From JARBAU01 sp029237525 (GTDB taxonomy: Archaea; Thermoproteota; Nitrososphaeria; Nitrososphaerales; Nitrososphaeraceae), in contig DATBKT010000158.1 of assembly GCA_036555705.1 (NCBI GenBank), forward strand, positions 13,921 to 77,920: DNA of 64,000 nucleotides. The letters are read 5' to 3'. The position numbers and the translations under genes were made by a program. This document shows, piece after piece, positions 54,592 through 63,068 of the stretch (within the stretch, counting starts at the first letter, position 1; every line of letters starts with the position of its first letter). A model generated the notes under the pieces. It was not told the origin of the DNA. It ran no database searches and worked only from the letters and a program-made list of their open reading frames with translations.

Positions 54592-56213
54592 AATTCGATG
54601 GGGAGATCCTCGGTAAAGGTACTTGGATCGACAAGATCGCCCATGATCTTGTATCAAGGGAACAGAAATTAGGTAGAAATACTGATCTCATACGGGTTGA
54701 AAGTGGTTTGGGAGCTTCCGGTATTCCTCATATAGGTAGTATGGGAGATGCGGTTAGGGCTTATGGTGTTACTCTTGCACTGCAGAACCTGGGTTACAAA
54801 AGTGAGCTTGTTACCTATTCAGATGATATGGACGGCCTCCGGAAGATACCGTATGGATTACCTGAGTATTTGAAAAATGAGATCGCTAAGCCGGTTTCAG
54901 AGATTTCAGACCCATTTGGTGATTGTCATACATCATATGGCGCTCATATGAGCAGTTTGCTTCTAGAAGGGCTCGATAGAGTTGGAGTTCGTTACAAATT
55001 TCAAAGTGGAACCGAAGCATACAAGAAAAATATGTTGTCAGCACAAATTGATACTATTCTTCGGAATAGTGATCGTCTTGGGATAGGAATTCAAGCCATG
55101 ATAGGTCAGGACAAATATAATCAGACGCTCCCGTATTTCCCAATTTGTCGAAATTGTGGTCGACTGTATGTTGCAAAAGCGGAGAGATACCTTTCTGAGG
55201 AAAAGAAAGTCTCATATTCGTGCTCAGACACCAGAATTGGAAATCAAATAGTGAAGGGATGCGGATATTATGGTGAATCAAACATTAATAATGGAAATGG
55301 CAAGCTAGCTTGGAAAGTAGAATTCGCCGCTAGATGGCAAGCATTCGATATCAAGTTTGAAGCTTATGGAAAGGACATTATGGACTCGGTGAGAATAAAT
55401 GACTGGGTATCCAATGACGTATTAGGCTACTCCCATCCGTTACATCTTAGATATGAAATGTTTCTTGATAAGATTGGACAGAAAATTAGCAAATCAAAGG
55501 GCAATGTCTTAACACCTCAAATGTGGTTAAGTTATGGAACACCTGAATCACTTTTGTTGTTGTTATATAAGCGAGTGACAGGAACAAGACACGTTTCCTT
55601 AGACGATATACCCTCCTTGATGGATGAGTATGATTATTACGAGGATCTATATTTTGGAATAATTTCGGAAGAAAATCGGACAAAACTTGCTAAGCTGAAA
55701 GGTGTTTATGAATACATAAATCACTTAAAACCTCCTTCCAATCCCACAAAACATGTTCCATATAGACTATTGGTACAGCAAGGATTGCTCTTCTCTGATG
55801 ACGACCAAAGAGTAGAGAAAGTTTATGGAAGGCTGGCAAAGTACGGCATCATTGCCGAGAAGGAGGCAGTCCTAACAAACAAAATCAGATTAGCCGCAAA
55901 CTGGGCTGATGACCACGGGCTAAAGAATGATGGCAACTCCGAATTGGGCCTAACTAATAGGGACAGAAATGCATTAATGGAATTAATCCAAGGCTTAGAA
56001 GATTTCAAAGGAAAGGAAGCGTTTGACGAGTCTCCTAGAAATCTACAATCAATGATCTTTGATATTTCCAGAAGAAATGGAATAGGAATCAAAGAATTCT
56101 TCACCCTACTATATAGGATCTTGGTAGGTGCAGATAAAGGACCTAGAATCGGCAACTACGTACTTGATCTCGGCATAGAAAGGACATGTAACTTAGTCCA
56201 GTCATATCTTTGA
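54588..56213 (+). CDS. lysS: Lysyl-tRNA synthetase, class I
   Basis: This archaeal class I LysRS charges tRNA-Lys and is unrelated to the common class II enzyme. The 541-aa protein has the Rossmann HIGH-like motif ASGIPHIGSMGDAV (residues 43-56), a zinc-related CRNCGRLYVAK segment with a later CSDTRIGN and GCGYYG, and the KMSKS-like KISKSKGN (about residues 299-306). A helical C-terminal anticodon-binding cage follows. The ATG 54588 start overlaps the elp3 stop by 4 nt; since Elp3 modifies U34 of tRNAs including tRNA-Lys, the coupling is functionally sensible. Confidence 0.96.
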   Translation: MKFDGEILGKGTWIDKIAHDLVSREQKLGRNTDLIRVESGLGASGIPHIGSMGDAVRAYGVTLALQNLGYKSELVTYSDDMDGLRKIPYGLPEYLKNEIAKPVSEISDPFGDCHTSYGAHMSSLLLEGLDRVGVRYKFQSGTEAYKKNMLSAQIDTILRNSDRLGIGIQAMIGQDKYNQTLPYFPICRNCGRLYVAKAERYLSEEKKVSYSCSDTRIGNQIVKGCGYYGESNINNGNGKLAWKVEFAARWQAFDIKFEAYGKDIMDSVRINDWVSNDVLGYSHPLHLRYEMFLDKIGQKISKSKGNVLTPQMWLSYGTPESLLLLLYKRVTGTRHVSLDDIPSLMDEYDYYEDLYFGIISEENRTKLAKLKGVYEYINHLKPPSNPTKHVPYRLLVQQGLLFSDDDQRVEKVYGRLAKYGIIAEKEAVLTNKIRLAANWADDHGLKNDGNSELGLTNRDRNALMELIQGLEDFKGKEAFDESPRNLQSMIFDISRRNGIGIKEFFTLLYRILVGADKGPRIGNYVLDLGIERTCNLVQSYL

Positions 56214-56247
56214 ATGAGACTCGATTCGAGCTTTCAGCATTGCTGAC

Positions 56248-56257
56248 TTTTAAATAC
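56248..56257 (+). promoter_or_regulatory. TATA box of the 137-aa hypothetical gene
   Basis: CTTTTAAATA (within GACTTTTAAATACC) lies about 30-35 nt before TTG 56286, supporting that start and a leaderless mRNA. Confidence 0.5.
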
Positions 56258-56285
56258 CATGATATCATAAGTAAATATTAGAAGA

Positions 56286-56699
56286 TTGAACAGAAAATTC
56301 GCCGAAAAGCCCCCATCGATAATCGTATCTGGATCTTGCTTGAATTTTGACAGAGAAAGAGAACGGATAATGGGGTTTATAGGAGAGTTGGAGTGGGGGA
56401 TACATGCAAAAAGCCAGTGTGAATGCTCTTCTACGGGCAAGGCAATGGGGTGGGATTTCTTTCGACTTTACTTCGATCCTTACTTTGTTGAGAGCTTGCT
56501 TGATGTGCACCCAGAAATAATGAAAGAAGAAGGAAGCATGATAGAGCAGCAATTCGTCCTTTGGTTTGGTAGACAATTAAAAAGACGTAGACTTGAATAT
56601 CATCTAAAGTTGAGCGACATACCGTACGAATCTACATCCGGATTCAGATTAAATCCTGAATATTATAGAGATGAAAAAGAGCTCGAGGATTTGAGATAG
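56286..56699 (+). CDS. Hypothetical protein
   Basis: This 137-aa soluble protein starts at TTG 56286, supported by a TATA box about 32 nt upstream. It is mixed alpha/beta with many aromatic residues and a Cys pair (KSQCECSSTG), a WDFFRLYFDPYF segment, and a basic KRRRLEYHLKLSDIPY region. The last 30 residues are charged. It shows overlapping frames on the other strand, but this one has the best protein character. No family is recognised. Confidence 0.6.
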   Translation: MNRKFAEKPPSIIVSGSCLNFDRERERIMGFIGELEWGIHAKSQCECSSTGKAMGWDFFRLYFDPYFVESLLDVHPEIMKEEGSMIEQQFVLWFGRQLKRRRLEYHLKLSDIPYESTSGFRLNPEYYRDEKELEDLR

Positions 56700-57137
56700 T
56701 ATAGTTATATGTTTGAATTGCGTCGGCCGGAATAGGCAAAAGGAGCATTGTATTGGATTCCGTACTATGAGTATTAATCTTATATCGGACAGGGTGGCTA
56801 ATTATGATTCCCAAGATTGGGGCATAATAGATTAAATCAACCCATCTTTCGTCTTTTGAAAAACAAACGACTTGTTCTCTCCAACGCAATTGACAAGAAA
56901 AAGAATTATTAATCATAACGTTTCGGCTATTTTGACCATGTTTTATAATACTTGTGACTAATAAATTGATACAGGTGTTCCAATGGCTCAAATAATTGTA
57001 ATGTATTACCCCTACATGCAATAAATTAAGCCATGATGATTGACATGGATTTTAAGTAACTTTATCAATACCATATCCATGCATAACTCAATACAAGTAT
57101 TACAACTCCTAAACTGTGGAGTGAGTGGTTTCTAGAG
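56700..57137. other. Spacer of 438 bp, no gene seen
   Basis: AT-rich with a 125-codon minus frame (56644-57021) of low protein character that overlaps the 3' end of the previous gene; not supported. Nothing else recognised. Confidence 0.4.
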
Positions 57138-57791
57138 TTGGCTGCCAACATATTTGAATGTTCTAATAGCATGGATATAGCAATATGTACTTCAATTCTT
57201 TGTGATGGAGGCGTCATCATTTATCCTACAGACACTGTCTATGGGATAGGTTGTAATCCATATTTTGATAAATCGGTAGAGAGAATTTATAAAATCAAAG
57301 GTCGCGACCAGAAAAAAGCATTACCAATTCTGGGATCAAATATTGGAGATATTGAAAGACTCGTTCAATTGAACCCTATCGCAAAAACGCTTGCTCAGCA
57401 TTTTTGGCCGGGTGCTTTAACTATCGTCTCACCATGCATCGATGACAATATATCGAAGCAAGTCATTGCTGGAGGCGACAAGCTTGCAGTTAGGATCCCT
57501 GATAACAAATGTACTCGAGATTTGATCAGTAGTTGTAAGTTCCTAATAGGGACAAGTGCAAATTTCTCAGGCCAAGAACCGTGTATAAGTTCTTCTGACA
57601 TTATAAGTTCTGGGATCTCCGGTTATGATGCTTTGTTGGATGGAGGTCTTCTTGTAAAAGGAAGAGAATCAACCATTGTAGAGGTGCTGGACTCGGACAT
57701 GAGAATTCTTCGACATGGTGCAATTAAATCTGACAAGATCTATGAAGTTGTTTCGACAGTACTAAAAATAGACTTAAGACCAAATGTTTAA
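57138..57791 (+). CDS. tsaC: Threonylcarbamoyl-AMP synthase (Sua5/TsaC family)
   Basis: The enzyme makes threonylcarbamoyl-AMP from threonine, bicarbonate and ATP, the first step of the t6A37 tRNA modification. The 217-aa YrdC domain shows GGVIIYPTDTVYGIGCNP (residues 27-44), KIKGRDQKKALPIL (the KxR and S/T region), FWPGALTIV, GDKLAVRIPDN and GTSANFSG. It lacks the extra C-terminal Sua5 domain, so it is TsaC-like in length. The start is TTG 57138. Its end overlaps the THUMP protein start by 8 nt. The KEOPS subunit Cgi121, which acts in the next step, is encoded on the other strand 500 nt on. Confidence 0.94.
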   Translation: MAANIFECSNSMDIAICTSILCDGGVIIYPTDTVYGIGCNPYFDKSVERIYKIKGRDQKKALPILGSNIGDIERLVQLNPIAKTLAQHFWPGALTIVSPCIDDNISKQVIAGGDKLAVRIPDNKCTRDLISSCKFLIGTSANFSGQEPCISSSDIISSGISGYDALLDGGLLVKGRESTIVEVLDSDMRILRHGAIKSDKIYEVVSTVLKIDLRPNV

Positions 57792-58320
57792 AATGATTGC
57801 TAACCTCATAGTTTCGACTTTTCGACATGGAGAAGAGGATGCTAGAGATGAAATTGATGAGATACTACGAGAATTTGGAGATCCAAGCCCCCAATGCTAC
57901 CTAACCAAAATTTCAGGAATTGTATTTGCACACTCTACAATAGACCCATTTGAAGTTAGCCTTAAACTCAGAAATCTTGTTAGAAGTGAGCCGTGGAAGA
58001 TTCATTACATTCTAAGAGTATTACCTCTAGAAATCATATTACCAGCTACTTTAGAGAATATTTTGAATGCATCAAACAAATTAAGGCAGAAAATCAATGA
58101 CAATGAGTCATTTAGAATCACAATAGAAAAAAGACATACATCCATGTCTTCCTCCACCATCTTAACAAAAGTAGCCAGTGTATTTGCAAACAAAGTCTCA
58201 CTTAAGCGACCCGATTGGATCGTTCTGATCGAAATAGTTGGCGACGTAGCCGGAATATCGATACTGAGGCCTGATCACATATTTAGCTCTGTTTTAGAAA
58301 AGCGAAATAATGCTATCTAA
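57784..58320 (+). CDS. THUMP-domain protein (Tan1-like)
   Basis: This 178-aa protein consists mainly of a THUMP-type RNA-binding domain: MIANLIVSTFRHGEEDARDE at the N-terminus, then a central NFLD-like segment and the conserved SFRITIEKRHTSMSSSTIL and LKRPDWIVLIEIVGDVAGIS motifs. It resembles yeast Tan1, the helper of ac4C12 formation in tRNA-Ser and tRNA-Leu, rather than a full methyltransferase or ThiI, because no catalytic domain follows. Start at ATG 57784 overlaps tsaC; its stop overlaps the convergent Cgi121 gene by 8 nt. A second tRNA modification link in the same cluster is therefore plausible. Confidence 0.85.
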   Translation: MFKMIANLIVSTFRHGEEDARDEIDEILREFGDPSPQCYLTKISGIVFAHSTIDPFEVSLKLRNLVRSEPWKIHYILRVLPLEIILPATLENILNASNKLRQKINDNESFRITIEKRHTSMSSSTILTKVASVFANKVSLKRPDWIVLIEIVGDVAGISILRPDHIFSSVLEKRNNAI

Positions 58321-58861
58321 CGACCAACGCGGAACGTTCGATTAAGTACTTCAAAAAATCAGCATCATCAAAAAAATTGTGGTCAATTCCTAATTTCGCT
58401 GAGATTTTATCTTTCTTCAAAAGGTCTGGTTGCAACAATATCTCTCCTATACATGAAAATTTTCTGTGTAAGATTTTTTTTGCCGAATACAGAGCATTCT
58501 TGCTCTTAGAATAGAGAAGTAAACAAGCACTTCCAGATTTGGATGATCCGGCGAAAAGTATAGCATCAGAGACTCGTCTAGAATAGGAAAACCTTAGCAA
58601 TAGGTCAATCTCTTCGTTGCGAACAAAAATGTTACCCCTTTTTTTTGCTTCAAATGTTATAGTCACAGTTCGCAGAAGATGCTCCAATCCATAAATTATG
58701 CTAGCGTTGATTATCTGAAATACAACATTAGGATTCAGCTCTCTCCTAATATCAGTTAAGATATTTTGGATGTTCTGTCCCTCTGATTGGCGGATTAAAA
58801 TTATTGAAACAAATATACCAGGAATTTGTACTAAAGTATCACCAGCTTTGACTTCAGTCAA
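58313..58861 (-). CDS. cgi121: KEOPS complex subunit Cgi121
   Basis: Cgi121 binds tRNA and Bud32 in the KEOPS complex, which transfers the threonylcarbamoyl group to A37. The 182-aa protein shows the family fold with ASIIYGLEHLLRTVTITFEA (tRNA/Bud32-side helix), then LRFSYSRRVSDAILFAGSSK and the strand CLLLYSK. The start is ATG 58861. It follows the MoaD-like gene by 11 nt on the same strand, and eS17 is 284 nt further upstream, so the three form an operon. The partner genes bud32/kae1 and pcc1 are not in the window. Confidence 0.85.
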   Translation of the reverse strand: MTEVKAGDTLVQIPGIFVSIILIRQSEGQNIQNILTDIRRELNPNVVFQIINASIIYGLEHLLRTVTITFEAKKRGNIFVRNEEIDLLLRFSYSRRVSDAILFAGSSKSGSACLLLYSKSKNALYSAKKILHRKFSCIGEILLQPDLLKKDKISAKLGIDHNFFDDADFLKYLIERSALVVR

Positions 58862-58872
58862 ATCAAGTGTTC

Positions 58873-59133
58873 CTACAGCATTCCACCATGGACGATAGTA
58901 ACTATCTTTATGACATCTCCGGTTCTAACGATGGTATCGTATCCCTCCATTACTGAAGCGTCCTTACCATTGATAACGACTAATAGATTGTTGTGTTCGA
59001 TTATACCTTTTTCGACAGCTTTCATTTTCAGAAAGTCCAAAATATCGCTGACTGATGTCTCGCAACTATCAAGAGATATTTCTGATTTGCCAAGTGCCTT
59101 TCTAGCACCTCCTAACAAATTTACAGTTATCAA
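58873..59133 (-). CDS. MoaD/ThiS-like beta-grasp protein
   Basis: This 86-aa ubiquitin-like beta-grasp protein resembles MoaD/ThiS/SAMP sulfur carriers: MITVNLLGGARKALGKSEISL, then a helix and the strand VVINGKDASVMEGYDTIVRTGDVIKIVTIV. Sulfur carriers normally end in an exposed Gly-Gly. Here the chain ends HGGML, so two residues follow the GG. It may need trimming, as for some archaeal and ubiquitin-like precursors, or not be a carrier. It could serve MoCo (moaA at 42 kb), thiamine or tRNA thiolation. It is flanked by eS17 (12 nt) and cgi121 (11 nt). Confidence 0.8.
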   Translation of the reverse strand: MITVNLLGGARKALGKSEISLDSCETSVSDILDFLKMKAVEKGIIEHNNLLVVINGKDASVMEGYDTIVRTGDVIKIVTIVHGGML

Positions 59134-59145
59134 TTAGAAATGAAA

Positions 59146-59379
59146 TCAATCCCTACGTTCTGCTAGCTGAAGATCCTCTTCATCTTCAGATATTGGCATC
59201 TCTTTCTCAGAACTCCTATGGAGATACGATGTAATATATCCTGCAATCTTGTTTCTTAAAACTTTTGATCTTATTGTTGCCAATTCTTGTACAATTTTTT
59301 TATTTTCGTTAAAGTCGGTGGTAAATTTTTCAGGATATTGCTGTAATAAATCGCTTGAGATACGTCTAACTCGATCCAT
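59146..59379 (-). CDS. rps17e: 30S ribosomal protein eS17
   Basis: The archaeal/eukaryotic-specific small-subunit protein eS17 is recognised by MDRVRRISSDLLQQYPEKFT, TDFNENKKIV and the signature SKVLRNKIAGYIT. From ATG 59379 the protein is 77 aa; the frame extends 6 codons to 59397, but this ATG matches the family N-terminus. The final 25 residues are acidic (SEDEEDLQLAERRD), longer than many archaeal homologues. It heads the eS17-MoaD-like-Cgi121 transcription unit. Confidence 0.93.
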   Translation of the reverse strand: MDRVRRISSDLLQQYPEKFTTDFNENKKIVQELATIRSKVLRNKIAGYITSYLHRSSEKEMPISEDEEDLQLAERRD

Positions 59380-59512
59380 CTTATGTATAATTGGCAAATA
59401 TTGGATATTTTATCTTTATTGTTATTGATGTTTAATCTGAATGCTATCTGTTATAGAGTGGCTTCGGACTCCCAAGAAGATAGCTCAGGAGCTATTTAAA
59501 GAACGCACATCC

Positions 59513-59881
59513 TTAAGATTCTATCGGATAAGAAATAGTCGCATTTTTAACCTCTGCACTTAAAGATGTATCGACGTATTGAGTCAATACAACTGCTAAT
59601 TCTGAACTTTCAAGTACATACATACTCGAATTTCCAACTTTATTGGTCTCTTTAACTAGTCCACACTTTATAAGGTGGAGCAATGATCTTTGAATACTTT
59701 TAACTGGAAGGTGAGTAATATCGCTTATTTCAGCTGGAGTATAATCCATCCCCCGATTAATAACAAAAAAGTCTAAAACTCTCGCATTGCAGTTTCCAAA
59801 AACTTTCTCAAGTGGTCTATTTTTGGTAAAATCCTGGTCCGCGGTAGAGTATTTCTGAATCAATGATCCTTTTATTGTCAA
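59513..59881 (-). CDS. Winged-helix transcriptional regulator
   Basis: This 122-aa protein has a winged helix in residues 25-90: FGNCNARVLDFFVINRGMD, YTPAEISDITHLPVKSIQRS, LLHLIKCGLVKETNKVGNSS (helix 1, HTH, wing). The C-terminal part is short. The start is ATG 59881. It is divergent from the 242-aa gene, sharing about 100 nt containing the AT-rich element TTTAAATATTC at about 59946-59957. A role in controlling that neighbour and itself is plausible. Confidence 0.8.
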   Translation of the reverse strand: MTIKGSLIQKYSTADQDFTKNRPLEKVFGNCNARVLDFFVINRGMDYTPAEISDITHLPVKSIQRSLLHLIKCGLVKETNKVGNSSMYVLESSELAVVLTQYVDTSLSAEVKNATISYPIES

Positions 59882-59982
59882 TAGGATTATAAAAACATGA
59901 GTAAAGTTTGGCGCAACAAGTTATGTAGGTTGCTTTTGCCGCAGATTTAAATATTCGTCGATAGGCATTCTTTACTCAGTAT

Positions 59983-60711
59983 TTGAAGTCTGTTGAAGAA
60001 TGGCGTAAATGGACATTGAGGCAATTAATTGGAAATGGCATACACAATGTCCTGTCTGAGAATCAAATCCGCCTAGAGTCTGGCCGTCATTATGAAATGA
60101 ACCTCGAATATGCTATTCGTTCTTTGATGGATAGAGGAATAATTATGTCCTTGGAATCGAACCATGAACGCAGATACGTGGTTAATTTTGACAAACTAGA
60201 TTTAGCCCAACAAATGCTCAATTCTGTAACTGTTCAGGAGCCCGAGATTATTCAACCATACATGGCAGAACCGGATGGTTATGTTTATTGGTTCGACAAT
60301 ACAGAAAATGATCGAAATTTCAAAGGACAGAACATATATCGATTCTACGTCAAAAAGACTGATAGCCTTAATTTTGCAGTGCAATTACTAGCTAAGCCTA
60401 TAGGAAATGCTAAGACGATTATGATGGGTTCATTAAATGATTCTGATTCGTACATCTCAAGGCTATGGATAGCCACTGCAAATGTTTCTGCAGAGTCAAT
60501 TGATGGAAGTTTCATACTTCAAAATCTCCAAGATAAGGACAGAATTGCTTGTGGGAACAACAGGCAGCGTGGGAAAATTGCATTGGATATATTCCGCAAA
60601 CTTGGTTATATACAAAAGGTCGGAAGTAAAGGAAATTCAACCAAGTTCAAGTTGACCGGAACAAGACCATTCACTGTAACATTGGACGAGATATTTACTC
60701 AGACAAGATAG
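59983..60711 (+). CDS. Hypothetical regulator-like protein
   Basis: This 242-aa soluble protein starts at TTG 59983, about 25-30 nt after a TTTAAATATTC element, which fits a leaderless mRNA. The N-terminus (residues 1-75: WRKWTLRQLIGNGIHNVLSE, LEYAIRSLMDRGIIMSLESN, HERRYVVNFDKL) has winged-helix character. The middle part (about 95-175, YVYWFDNTENDRNFKG, YRFYVKKTDSLNF) has a strand-rich pattern, and the end (about 195-235, FRKLGYIQKVGSKGNSTKFK) looks like a second winged helix. No family is recognised. Confidence 0.7.
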   Translation: MKSVEEWRKWTLRQLIGNGIHNVLSENQIRLESGRHYEMNLEYAIRSLMDRGIIMSLESNHERRYVVNFDKLDLAQQMLNSVTVQEPEIIQPYMAEPDGYVYWFDNTENDRNFKGQNIYRFYVKKTDSLNFAVQLLAKPIGNAKTIMMGSLNDSDSYISRLWIATANVSAESIDGSFILQNLQDKDRIACGNNRQRGKIALDIFRKLGYIQKVGSKGNSTKFKLTGTRPFTVTLDEIFTQTR

Positions 60712-60736
60712 CGACATTCAACCTAAATATGGAGAG

Positions 60737-61534
60737 TCATTCGCTTTTGTCCAGGAAATGTTTGGAATTTGTGAGAAGTTGCTCAGCCAACACAGGAAAG
60801 GGGACTTTCAGCAAATAAGATGCAGTGTTTATCACGCTAATCAAGAACGAGGAAGATATTGAAATAAGATTGTCAAAGCATCTATAGTACCTAACTGGTC
60901 CGTCGGTTTCTACTAAAATCCTTTCTAAATCAGATCTTAAGAAGGACTCCTTCATAAACTTTGAATATACTAAAGATGGCCCGTACGAAACATAGAGGCC
61001 TAGATCCATTGCACGTGTCAGCTGTTCGGATGTCCCAGAGAACCAGTGAAGGAGCACCCCACTTAGCCGATATGTACTGATGATATCCAAAATCTCATTT
61101 ACAGAATTACGACTATGTAAGGATACTGGTTTGCCGTACCTTTCAGCACAGCTTAACATTGTATTTAAAACAGATTTCTGTCGATCATATGAAACATGAT
61201 TTTTTGACTCGTACGATGGATCCAATCCTACTTCTCCAATGCCATCTACGATCAAATGATTCTCGTTCAGTAGGTTTTCAAATTCTTCAATGTCCTCGTT
61301 AGCAAATTCTGGATGTATACCTATAAACTGTGTTACAATATCCTTGGTTCCACTGTTAAACAGGCTAAGACTTCGCAAGCAAGTTTCTAAATTTACGGTG
61401 ACCGAGCATGCATTAATTCTTAGACTCCTTAACGTGTTAAGCAGAGAATGAAGATATCCGGAATATTCGTGATCAGTAAGATGAATATGTGCGTCATACG
61501 CTAAGATCACATCTTTCAAATTGTAGCTGATCAA
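60737..61534 (-). CDS. tatD: TatD-family metal-dependent hydrolase
   Basis: This 265-aa TIM-barrel amidohydrolase carries the TatD metal motif YDAHIHL (residues 13-19), GEVGLDPSYESKN, a PVSLHSRNSVNEIL histidine, LLHWFSGTSEQL and the final VETDGPVRY acidic residue. TatD enzymes are 3'-5' DNases or deacylating enzymes acting in DNA repair and in quality control of D-aminoacyl-tRNA in some lineages. The start is ATG 61534 or an internal start near the first motif (MISYNLKDVILAYDAHIH has 12 extra residues). It is convergent with the 242-aa gene. Confidence 0.88.
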   Translation of the reverse strand: MISYNLKDVILAYDAHIHLTDHEYSGYLHSLLNTLRSLRINACSVTVNLETCLRSLSLFNSGTKDIVTQFIGIHPEFANEDIEEFENLLNENHLIVDGIGEVGLDPSYESKNHVSYDRQKSVLNTMLSCAERYGKPVSLHSRNSVNEILDIISTYRLSGVLLHWFSGTSEQLTRAMDLGLYVSYGPSLVYSKFMKESFLRSDLERILVETDGPVRYYRCFDNLISISSSFLISVINTASYLLKVPFPVLAEQLLTNSKHFLDKSE

Positions 61535-61675
61535 AACAACTTTTTAATTAACTTATAGTGTTCGAAAAAATCGATATTTTAGAAAATCTACTTGATAAAA
61601 TAAGTTAAACTATATAAAAGAAAAAATATTCTGTCATTGTCGATACATCGAAATTCAGCCTAGAATCTTTTGTCA

Positions 61676-61900
61676 CTATAGTTTCAAGATATTCTTAGCT
61701 GCTAGTCTAATGTCATCAGATTTTATGGTTTTGCGCCCAGCATGAACTGAAAGATCAAGCGCTTGAGTCGCTATTCGCTGTGCTATTTCCTCTAGAATCT
61801 TCCTGAGTTCATCGGCAGCCTCATCGCTTACTCTTTCGGCACCAGATTTTTTGATTACTCTATACATACTAGCAAGTCCAAGTTCAGGATTAGACGACAT
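61676..61900 (-). CDS. Archaeal histone
   Basis: The 74-aa protein is a single histone fold without tails: LGLASMYRVIKKSGAERVSD (helix 1 and loop), EAADELRKILEEIAQRIATQ (long helix 2), then SVHAGRKTIKSDDIRLAAKNIL (loop 2 and helix 3). Basic residues K17, R22 and K58-R59 region contact DNA in homologues. It packages chromosomal DNA as dimers or larger assemblies. The start is ATG 61900. It is monocistronic and is preceded by AT-rich DNA. Confidence 0.96.
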   Translation of the reverse strand: MSSNPELGLASMYRVIKKSGAERVSDEAADELRKILEEIAQRIATQALDLSVHAGRKTIKSDDIRLAAKNILKL

Positions 61901-62156
61901 AGTATACTGATTCTAAGAATTCCATCCTCGTTAAAAACTTTCCAACTATTCTGAGTCTATTAGAACACATATTACAGTCGACGGTCCACTGTGATTCGTT
62001 TTCGTTTGAAATGGCCACGCGGAGAAATCAGTTAATTATGGCTCCTAGCACTCATACTTTAAAGTAGGAAGATTGGAACTAGTGGAGTAATGTACAGCAA
62101 AAGTCCATCAACACCCTCTCCCAAGAGCCGAACAAAAAGGAAGTTTGTATTTTATT

Positions 62157-62675
62157 TTATTTCAGTCCAAGTTCAAATGCCAATTTAGTAAAGTCAATTC
62201 TCAATGACTCCTTTATAGTTTTGTTGTATATCGCAGCTGCAGGGTGAAATGTAATAAAATAGGACTGTCCATTTATTTCTAAAATTTGACCACGGCTCGA
62301 ACTAAATCCATTTCCGCCGATTAAAGTCGAGTATGCCGTCCTACCCATCAAGCCAATTATCCTCGGTTTAAGAACCGCAATCTCCCTGTTCAAATACATT
62401 CTGCAGGCCAATACCTCGATTGATTTTGGCTTTCTGTTGTGTGGGGGCCTACATTTGACGATATTAGTAATATAAAGTTGGGATCGATTGATTCCAGTCG
62501 TTCGTAAGATATTGTCTAAAATTTTTCCAGCCTTTCCTACGAACGGTGTTCCAAGTTGATCCTCACTCCTTCCAGGAGCTTCGCCTACGAGCATTGCCTT
62601 CAGAACTGATGAACCGTCACCAGGCACAGCATTAGTTCTAGTATTAAATAGTGAACAAGTACTACACATTCTCAC
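62157..62675 (-). CDS. Uracil-DNA glycosylase, family 4
   Basis: The enzyme removes uracil from DNA and carries a 4Fe-4S cluster. Motifs: first cysteines CSTCSL (residues 4-9), GEAPGRSEDQLGTPFVGKAG (about 31-50), TNIVKCRPPHNRKP (about 65-78), VLACRMYL with a further Cys, and the late FHPAA. GTG 62675 gives 172 aa. Homology-like codons continue in frame upstream (SLNDIASDV), as expected for a family with about 20 more N-terminal residues, but without an ATG in frame. An ATG at 62713 lies one base out of frame, hinting at an alternative start or a frameshift. Confidence 0.9.
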   Translation of the reverse strand: MRMCSTCSLFNTRTNAVPGDGSSVLKAMLVGEAPGRSEDQLGTPFVGKAGKILDNILRTTGINRSQLYITNIVKCRPPHNRKPKSIEVLACRMYLNREIAVLKPRIIGLMGRTAYSTLIGGNGFSSSRGQILEINGQSYFITFHPAAAIYNKTIKESLRIDFTKLAFELGLK

Positions 62676-63068
62676 GTCTGATGCAATATCATTTAGAGAA
62701 TCAACAATGGCATGTCTACTAGGAGAACTGAATAAAAATGTTATCTAGTTAGATTAGCAAGGGCCGAATGCTCTGTTAATTGATATGGTAAATGTTTGTA
62801 AAGACTGCAACCTAAATCATGATGCAAAGGCGACAAGACCCTCTTCCAGGCATAGATTTCACTACAGCAGCTCTACAAGACTTGCATCAAAATTAAGATA
62901 GAATAAACTAGTTTGTAATGAAATATGCTATTATTATTTCTTCAAGAAAGTAGGTTTCTACTAGTATAAGATATGCTATGGAAATCTGGATGAAACTTCT
63001 ATCTTTTGTGAATATAACTTGGCTTTGGATTCTAAATATAATGGTTCAGAGTAGTAGACTAGGACATC
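62676..63068. other. Divergent spacer of 393 bp
   Basis: The leftmost 60 nt probably encode the real N-terminus of the uracil-DNA glycosylase. The rest is AT-rich and must contain the promoters for the glycosylase and for the secreted protein on the right. No other gene is seen. Confidence 0.5.

Noticed and set aside
56265..56576. 103-codon minus frame opposite the 137-aa gene
   Set aside because: Shadow of the plus-strand gene, whose start is supported by a TATA box.
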